Assembly: GCA_020072845.1 (NCBI GenBank)
Contig: JAIQGF010000001.1
Span: forward strand, 1 to 64,000
Length of the DNA stretch: 64,000 nucleotides
From: Terriglobia bacterium
GTDB lineage: Bacteria > Acidobacteriota > Terriglobia > Terriglobales > Acidobacteriaceae
Reading direction: 5' to 3'
Both the position numbers and the translations under genes were made by a program. Positions 59,885-64,000 of the stretch are shown piece after piece (the stretch's first letter is position 1; the number at the start of each line of letters is the position of its first letter). The notes under the pieces were generated by a model that did no database searches, was not told the DNA's origin, and was given only the letters and a program-made list of their open reading frames with translations.

Positions 59885-61222
59885 TTATTTCCAACGTGCG
59901 AAGATACGCTTGTACTCCTGCTCGGCCGCCTTAGCGGCGTTTTCGGGAGTTTCATCGCCGCGAGCGACTTTGGCGAACATGGTGGGAATCACCCAAGTCT
60001 TGAAAGCCTCATCAATAGCGGCTGTGGCATACCCCGGGTAGCCCACGTTGGTGGCCCAGTCTAGCACGTCGGCCAGCACGGCATACTTGTTGGGCGGATC
60101 GGCCGCGGGATCGTTCTGCACGATCTTCTTGATGTCGGGCACGGTCGACGGGAAGCAGGGGAAGTTGTACCACTTGCCCGCCTCGAAGCCCTGCTTGAAG
60201 TTGTCAATGTAATCAATCAGGAACTGCTGCGCACCTTCCTTGTTGTCGGCGAAATTCCACACCACGTAGCAGTCCATCACGTGCTCGGCGGCAAGCCGCT
60301 TGGCCGGGCCCTTCAACGCCTTCGAGACCATGATGTGGCTGGAAATGGGACTGTGTTCCCGCTCCGCCTGCCGCGTGATCGAGATGGCATTGGCGACATA
60401 GGACGTCTTCCCCGCCAGCATTGCGCGGTTATTGGACGACGGGTCCCAGGTGAAGACCTCCGGCGTCTCCGACTCCTGGTAGAGCGCCTTCATGTACTTG
60501 AGCGCCTCGATGGTCGCCTTGGAGTTGATGGTCACGTTGCCCTGCTCATCCTGCTCGGCGCCGCCGAAGGACCACAAGATGGCCCGCATCGCCATGCTGG
60601 TGTCGAGCTCCTGCGCCAGGCCCAACCCGCAGGGGTTGCCGCGCTTGTCGCGAATCTTCTTCGCGCCCGTGCGCAGGTCGTCGTAGGTATCGGGACCGTT
60701 GGGATAGCCCGCCTCCGCCCACCATTCCTTGTACCAGTTGCCGGGATCGGGAACGTAGGAGTCGGAAAAGGCAAAATACTTCTTCGTCTTCGGGTTGAAA
60801 GTGGACTTGTGCGCCAGGTCGATCTTCTTGCCGTGCTTCTTCTCGACCTCCTGGTACACGTGCGTCATATCCACAGTCTGCTGCTCGTAGGCCGCCGGAG
60901 GCGAGAGGAACATGAACAGGTCGTGTCCCTTCTGGGCGGATACTTCGGCGGCGGCACGAGCGTTGATCTCGGTGAGGTTGATGTGATCCACGATCACATT
61001 GGTGTTGTGCTTCTGTCCCCAGGCTTTGGTGTACTCGCTATCGAACCATTTGTCGTAATCGGGAACGAAATGGCTCCACTGCGCAATCTTCAGCGTCTTC
61101 TGCTGCGCTTGCGCTCTTTCCGGAAACAGAAAATATGGACCCGCTCCCGCCACCACGGCGGCGGCGCCGGTGGTCTTAAGGAAATCCCTTCGGGTGAAGC
61201 TTCCACTGCGCTTTTTCGCCAT
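59885..61222 (-). CDS. Tat-exported solute-binding protein of sugar ABC importer
   Basis: A family-1 (CUT1) extracellular binding protein, 445 residues. A Tat signal MAKKRSGSFTRRDFLKTTGA (twin Arg) is followed by a hydrophobic stretch and AQAQ cleavage region. The mature start KTLKIAQWSHFVPDYDKWFD is typical. SEYTKAWGQKHNTNVIVDHI and AKRLAAEHVMDCYVVWNFAD are conserved parts. The start at 61222 has AGGAGG 8 bases upstream. Tat export implies folding before export. The likely ligand is an oligosaccharide; unknown. Confidence 0.92.
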   Translation of the reverse strand: MAKKRSGSFTRRDFLKTTGAAAVVAGAGPYFLFPERAQAQQKTLKIAQWSHFVPDYDKWFDSEYTKAWGQKHNTNVIVDHINLTEINARAAAEVSAQKGHDLFMFLSPPAAYEQQTVDMTHVYQEVEKKHGKKIDLAHKSTFNPKTKKYFAFSDSYVPDPGNWYKEWWAEAGYPNGPDTYDDLRTGAKKIRDKRGNPCGLGLAQELDTSMAMRAILWSFGGAEQDEQGNVTINSKATIEALKYMKALYQESETPEVFTWDPSSNNRAMLAGKTSYVANAISITRQAEREHSPISSHIMVSKALKGPAKRLAAEHVMDCYVVWNFADNKEGAQQFLIDYIDNFKQGFEAGKWYNFPCFPSTVPDIKKIVQNDPAADPPNKYAVLADVLDWATNVGYPGYATAAIDEAFKTWVIPTMFAKVARGDETPENAAKAAEQEYKRIFARWK

Positions 61223-61427
61223 ACGTAATTCCTCCTTGAAAGGGAAACCAGCGGTGAACCCCAGGACCGGTAACGTGCCCCCACGAGCGACGAAATTCGG
61301 CGCGGCCATAATACTCATCGTGAGGCGATGGGTCAAAAGGTAGCGGCTAGTGGCCAGTTTGCCAATGCGCGGGTCACTTCTTGTTTCCGACTTGCTAACG
61401 ACTGAAGACTGACGACCGAAGACTCGT

Positions 61428-62756
61428 TCAGCCGAACGGGTGCTCGATGGACGGGCTGGGGGTGGTGAACATCTCCGCGCCATTGTTGGTGACGTAGATA
61501 TCGTCTTCCAGCCGAACGCCGAATTCGCCGCGAATGTAGATGCCCGGCTCGTCGCTGAACGTCATGCCCGGCGCCAGCGGAAGGGCGTTGCCATGCACCA
61601 GGTACGGCCATTCGTGGCCGTCCATGCCGATGCCGTGGCCCAACCGGTGCCCGAAAAACTTGTACCCGGGGCCGTATCCGGCGTCGGTGATGACCTTGCG
61701 CGCGGCCGCGTCCACGGCTTCGCACGCCACGCCCGGCCGCGCCGCATCTAGTGCTGCCTTCTGCGCCCGCTGCACGATTTCGAAAACGTGCTTTTGCTTG
61801 TCGGTCGCCTTGCCGAGGACGAAGGTGCGCGTGATGTCGGAGTTGTAGCCCTCCACCGTGCATCCGTCGTCAATCATGATCGGCATGCCTTCGTGGATGA
61901 CCTGCGGCGTGCGCGAGCCATGCGGCAGCGCAGTGTATTCGCCCACCTGCACGCTGGCGCCTCCGCGGAAGCCGACATTGCCGTACGCGGCGGTAATCAG
62001 CGCACCGACATCGTGCTGCGTCATGCCCGGCCGCATCGCCTGATAGACGGCGCGATACACCAGCCAGGTCGCCTGGTTGGCCAGCTTCATCAGCTCCAGT
62101 TCGTGCGCCGATTTCACTCCGCGGCAGCCGGCGGTGACCGGAGTCGCGCTCACCATCTTCAGCGCCGGCGCTGCCTGCGCCACGCCGTTGCTGAACGCGA
62201 ATGTCACCCGTTCTTCCGTGCCCAGCGTGCCCACCGAGAGGCCGCGGTCCTTCAGTCCTTGCGCGACCAGCCGGTACGGGTCTTCGTCTTCCTGCCAGGT
62301 GCGTACGTCGGCGGCCTTGACGTCAAAAGGCCACTTAGCTAGCTGTGGATTGTCAAAGCGATGTTGCTTCGGATCGAGCGGTCCGCCTGCCAGTTGCTCG
62401 CGCAAGCGATCCTCTTCAAATGCCGGCACAACGAAGAACGGTTCGCCCTTGACCGGGAGGATGAGCGCACCCAGCCGCTCGCTGTTCCACCAACTGACAT
62501 TGGCGAAGTACATGAGCGAACTGCCGCCGATCATGAGGATGGCGTCCATGCTGTTCGCCGCCATCAACCCACGCGCCCGCGCGATGCGCTGCCCGCGCTC
62601 GCCAGCCGTGATCGGGCGAGCCTGGTCGCGCATCGACTTGAGCGCCTGGATGGACGCCGGCTGCGCGGCGGTCGGCTCACTACCGGCGGTCAACGGCAGG
62701 AAAGATGTTCCTGCGGCGACTGCACCCAACCTCAGAACTTCGCGGCGAGAAACCAT
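61428..62756 (-). CDS. M24 family metallopeptidase (Xaa-Pro aminopeptidase-like), Tat-exported
   Basis: A 442-residue protein. The Tat-like signal MVSRREVLRLGAVAAGTSFL begins it. The creatinase N-terminal domain includes RGLMAANSMDAILMIGGSSL. The pita-bread catalytic part has IMIDDGCTVEGYNSDITRTF (two Asp ligands), GHRLGHGIGMDGHEW (His) and FSDEPGIYIRGEFGVRLEDD (two Glu). Probable periplasmic Xaa-Pro or prolidase activity. It lies 205 bases upstream of the binding-protein gene, on the same strand. Confidence 0.93.
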   Translation of the reverse strand: MVSRREVLRLGAVAAGTSFLPLTAGSEPTAAQPASIQALKSMRDQARPITAGERGQRIARARGLMAANSMDAILMIGGSSLMYFANVSWWNSERLGALILPVKGEPFFVVPAFEEDRLREQLAGGPLDPKQHRFDNPQLAKWPFDVKAADVRTWQEDEDPYRLVAQGLKDRGLSVGTLGTEERVTFAFSNGVAQAAPALKMVSATPVTAGCRGVKSAHELELMKLANQATWLVYRAVYQAMRPGMTQHDVGALITAAYGNVGFRGGASVQVGEYTALPHGSRTPQVIHEGMPIMIDDGCTVEGYNSDITRTFVLGKATDKQKHVFEIVQRAQKAALDAARPGVACEAVDAAARKVITDAGYGPGYKFFGHRLGHGIGMDGHEWPYLVHGNALPLAPGMTFSDEPGIYIRGEFGVRLEDDIYVTNNGAEMFTTPSPSIEHPFG

Positions 62757-62813
62757 GGGGGCAATGTATAGGAGCGGTTGAGCAGAACACAACCGCTCAA
62801 CAACCCATTTATT

Positions 62814-63557
62814 ATGATGAGCAGGATGAAACCTCCTGCCTACATGGCCGACCACGTCCGTCGCGTCATCAAGAACGGAGCTTCGGCGCCGCACTCGGAA
62901 GAGGTACAGCGATTTTTCAAGGAGAAGGTCGCCTCTCGCGGCTGGTACACCGCCGAGCTGCGCAAGGTTGCGTACCGCTTCCACCGCGTGCTGCTGAACG
63001 AACACGGGCTCGATTACCTGGTTTCCGTTGCCGACCAGCTCTTTCGCGGCCGCGTGCTGGAAGAAAAAAACATGGCGGTGATGCTGCTGGAAAAATCCGT
63101 GCACGACTTCGGCCCGAGACAATTCCGCCTGTTCGAGCAGTGGCTCGACCGCGTCTCGAGCTGGGCGGACCACGACGCACTCGTGTACTACCTGATCAGT
63201 CCCATGCTCGTGGACGAACCATCGCGGGTGCGCTTCGCCTTCGTCTGGGCGCGCTCGCGCAACCGCTGGCGCCGCCGCGCCTCGGCCGTGGCGCTCATCC
63301 GGGGCGCCCGCCGGCGGATGTTTCGCAGCGAGATTGCCCGGTTGTCGGAAATGCTGCTGAACGACGCCGATGATATGGTGCAGAAAGGTCTCGGGTGGCT
63401 GTTGCGCGAGTACGCCAAGGCCGACGCCGCTAACGCGGTCAAACTGCTGATGAAACTGCGCGCGCGCGCGCCGCGGCTGGTCCTCCGCACCGCTTGCGAA
63501 ACATTGCCGGCGGAAACGCGAGCCAAGGTGCTGGCAAAAGCGGCTGCTGACTTGTAG
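62814..63557 (+). CDS. AlkD-like DNA alkylation repair protein
   Basis: A 247-residue HEAT-like helical protein that excises alkylated bases. Conserved elements are RGWYTAELRKVAYRFHRVLL, WLDRVSSWADHDALVYYLIS (Trp/Asp of the active site), RSRNRWRRRASAVALIRGAR (Arg), and LLNDADDMVQKGLGWLLREY near the C-terminus. The start is chosen at the ATG 62814; ATG 62826 is an alternative. It is divergent from the M24 gene. Confidence 0.92.
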   Translation: MMSRMKPPAYMADHVRRVIKNGASAPHSEEVQRFFKEKVASRGWYTAELRKVAYRFHRVLLNEHGLDYLVSVADQLFRGRVLEEKNMAVMLLEKSVHDFGPRQFRLFEQWLDRVSSWADHDALVYYLISPMLVDEPSRVRFAFVWARSRNRWRRRASAVALIRGARRRMFRSEIARLSEMLLNDADDMVQKGLGWLLREYAKADAANAVKLLMKLRARAPRLVLRTACETLPAETRAKVLAKAAADL

Positions 63558-63899
63558 GTCGTAGCGAACTTTCAGGTCGTAGCGAGAATAGAGCCCCGAA
63601 GGGGCGCTGGAAACCAGCCCGGCATGTAAGAGTCTGTGTGAGAACTCACTTCCGGGAAGCATACTTGTCCGAACGCACCCATAATCCAGCCGCGGAGCGG
63701 CGGTATTCGTTAGCCCAGCGCGGCAGCGCTGGGGAAAGTGGAATAAAATTGTCGAGCGCCAGCGGCGCGACACAGTTCTCACACAGACTCGTAAGTGCCG
63801 GGGATGCTGTTCGAAAAATGTTCAGAGTCCCGCAGAGCCTGCCCTGAGCGCACTCGAAGGGGACGGCGGATAGAGAATCCGGGCTGATCAACAAACCCT
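63558..63899. other. Intergenic block made of repeats
   Basis: After the AlkD gene the spacer holds: GTCGTAGCGA words (63559-63590); short hairpins near 63591-63622 (GCCCCGAAGGGGC); a MITE-like element (63630-63790); and a dispersed repeat near 63824-63872 (CCTGCCCTGAGCGCACTCGA). No ORF is supported until the ATG at 63900. Confidence 0.7.
63630..63790. mobile_element. MITE-like element with 17-bp terminal inverted repeats
   Basis: Bounded by a perfect 17-base inverted repeat: GAGTCTGTGTGAGAACT (63630-63646) and its reverse complement (63774-63790). Inside are hairpins and the linker words of the REP-like element at 23632-23721 (AATTCGT-like, GTGGAATAAAATT, GCGCCAGCGGCGC). It is 161 bases and has no ORF. 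The terminal inverted repeats are absent from the 23632 copy. Confidence 0.8.
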
Positions 63900-64000
63900 A
63901 TGAATGAATCTGCGATCTACCAACTTCTCCTTGTCCAACAAAAACAAATCCGCGAACTCAAGCTGCACCTCGAAGCGCTCAAGCGCATGATGTTCGAACA
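63900..64000 (+). CDS. Start of a gene, cut by the window end
   Basis: An ATG at 63900 opens a frame reading MNESAIYQLLLVQQKQIREL, then KLHLEALKRMMFE, with no stop before 64000. Amphipathic heptad-like Leu/Gln spacing suggests a coiled coil. Too short to name. The frame looks protein-like, so I treat it as a partial gene of moderate certainty. Confidence 0.5.
   Translation, partial: MNESAIYQLLLVQQKQIRELKLHLEALKRMMFE

Overview
The window is a GC-rich (about 60-65 %) bacterial chromosome segment of roughly 70 genes. It carries Gram-negative envelope functions (LptB and an LptC/LptA-like protein, MsbA, Tat-exported proteins). The b'-b-delta-alpha-gamma ATP synthase order and the protein families present suggest an Acidobacteriota member near Koribacter/Terriglobales. 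That placement is an inference from recalled family resemblance, not a search.

Layout: 1-4.3 kb is an F1Fo ATP synthase operon on the minus strand. Its left end is broken by an apparent inversion joining atpG to an inverted atpD start. 4.6-7.1 kb holds a PIN toxin-antitoxin pair and hfq-hflX. 7.3-13 kb has assorted metabolic and envelope genes (PuuD-like membrane protein, DUF309, SH3 lipoprotein, HDAC-like deacetylase, amidohydrolase). 13.1-20.5 kb is the ffh...rpsP-khpA-rimM-trmD-rplS-rnhB translation block, interrupted by a DUF169 gene, a peroxiredoxin and a higBA toxin-antitoxin operon with a striking operator array. 20.7-29.4 kb has a LmbE deacetylase, an M61 peptidase, tmk and holB split by a DUF4160/DUF2442 pair, a second Hfq/Sm-like protein, dcd, HU and a site-2 protease. 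29.5-36.2 kb is the housekeeping series yicC-gmk-rpoZ-coaBC-udg-priA (minus strand), followed by msbA. 38.3-45.1 kb is the classical lptCA-lptB-rpoN-hpf-rapZ group. 45.3-53.7 kb has two MFS transporters, a two-protease cassette bounded by direct repeats, an oxidoreductase, secreted proteins and a response regulator. 53.8-56.9 kb has an HNH remnant, a GAF-TM-AMIN fusion, tRNA-Leu and a small HisKA-like protein. 57.0-62.8 kb is a sugar ABC importer operon (CUT1 type) with a Tat-exported binding protein and an M24 peptidase, followed by an AlkD-like glycosylase, a MITE-like element and the start of another gene.

Many gene junctions carry quasi-periodic word arrays arranged as inverted arms (AGCTAAGAGC-, GGCTTCAGGC-, CAGTCTTCAG-, CGGATTAACC-like words). 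They often contain the stop codon of the neighbouring gene. With the MITE-like element and the toxin-antitoxin insertions between normally adjacent housekeeping genes, they are the most unusual architectural feature. The strongest single observations are the atpG/atpD inversion junction, the higBA operator array in which one palindrome is exactly the promoter spacer, and the direct-repeat-bounded protease pair.
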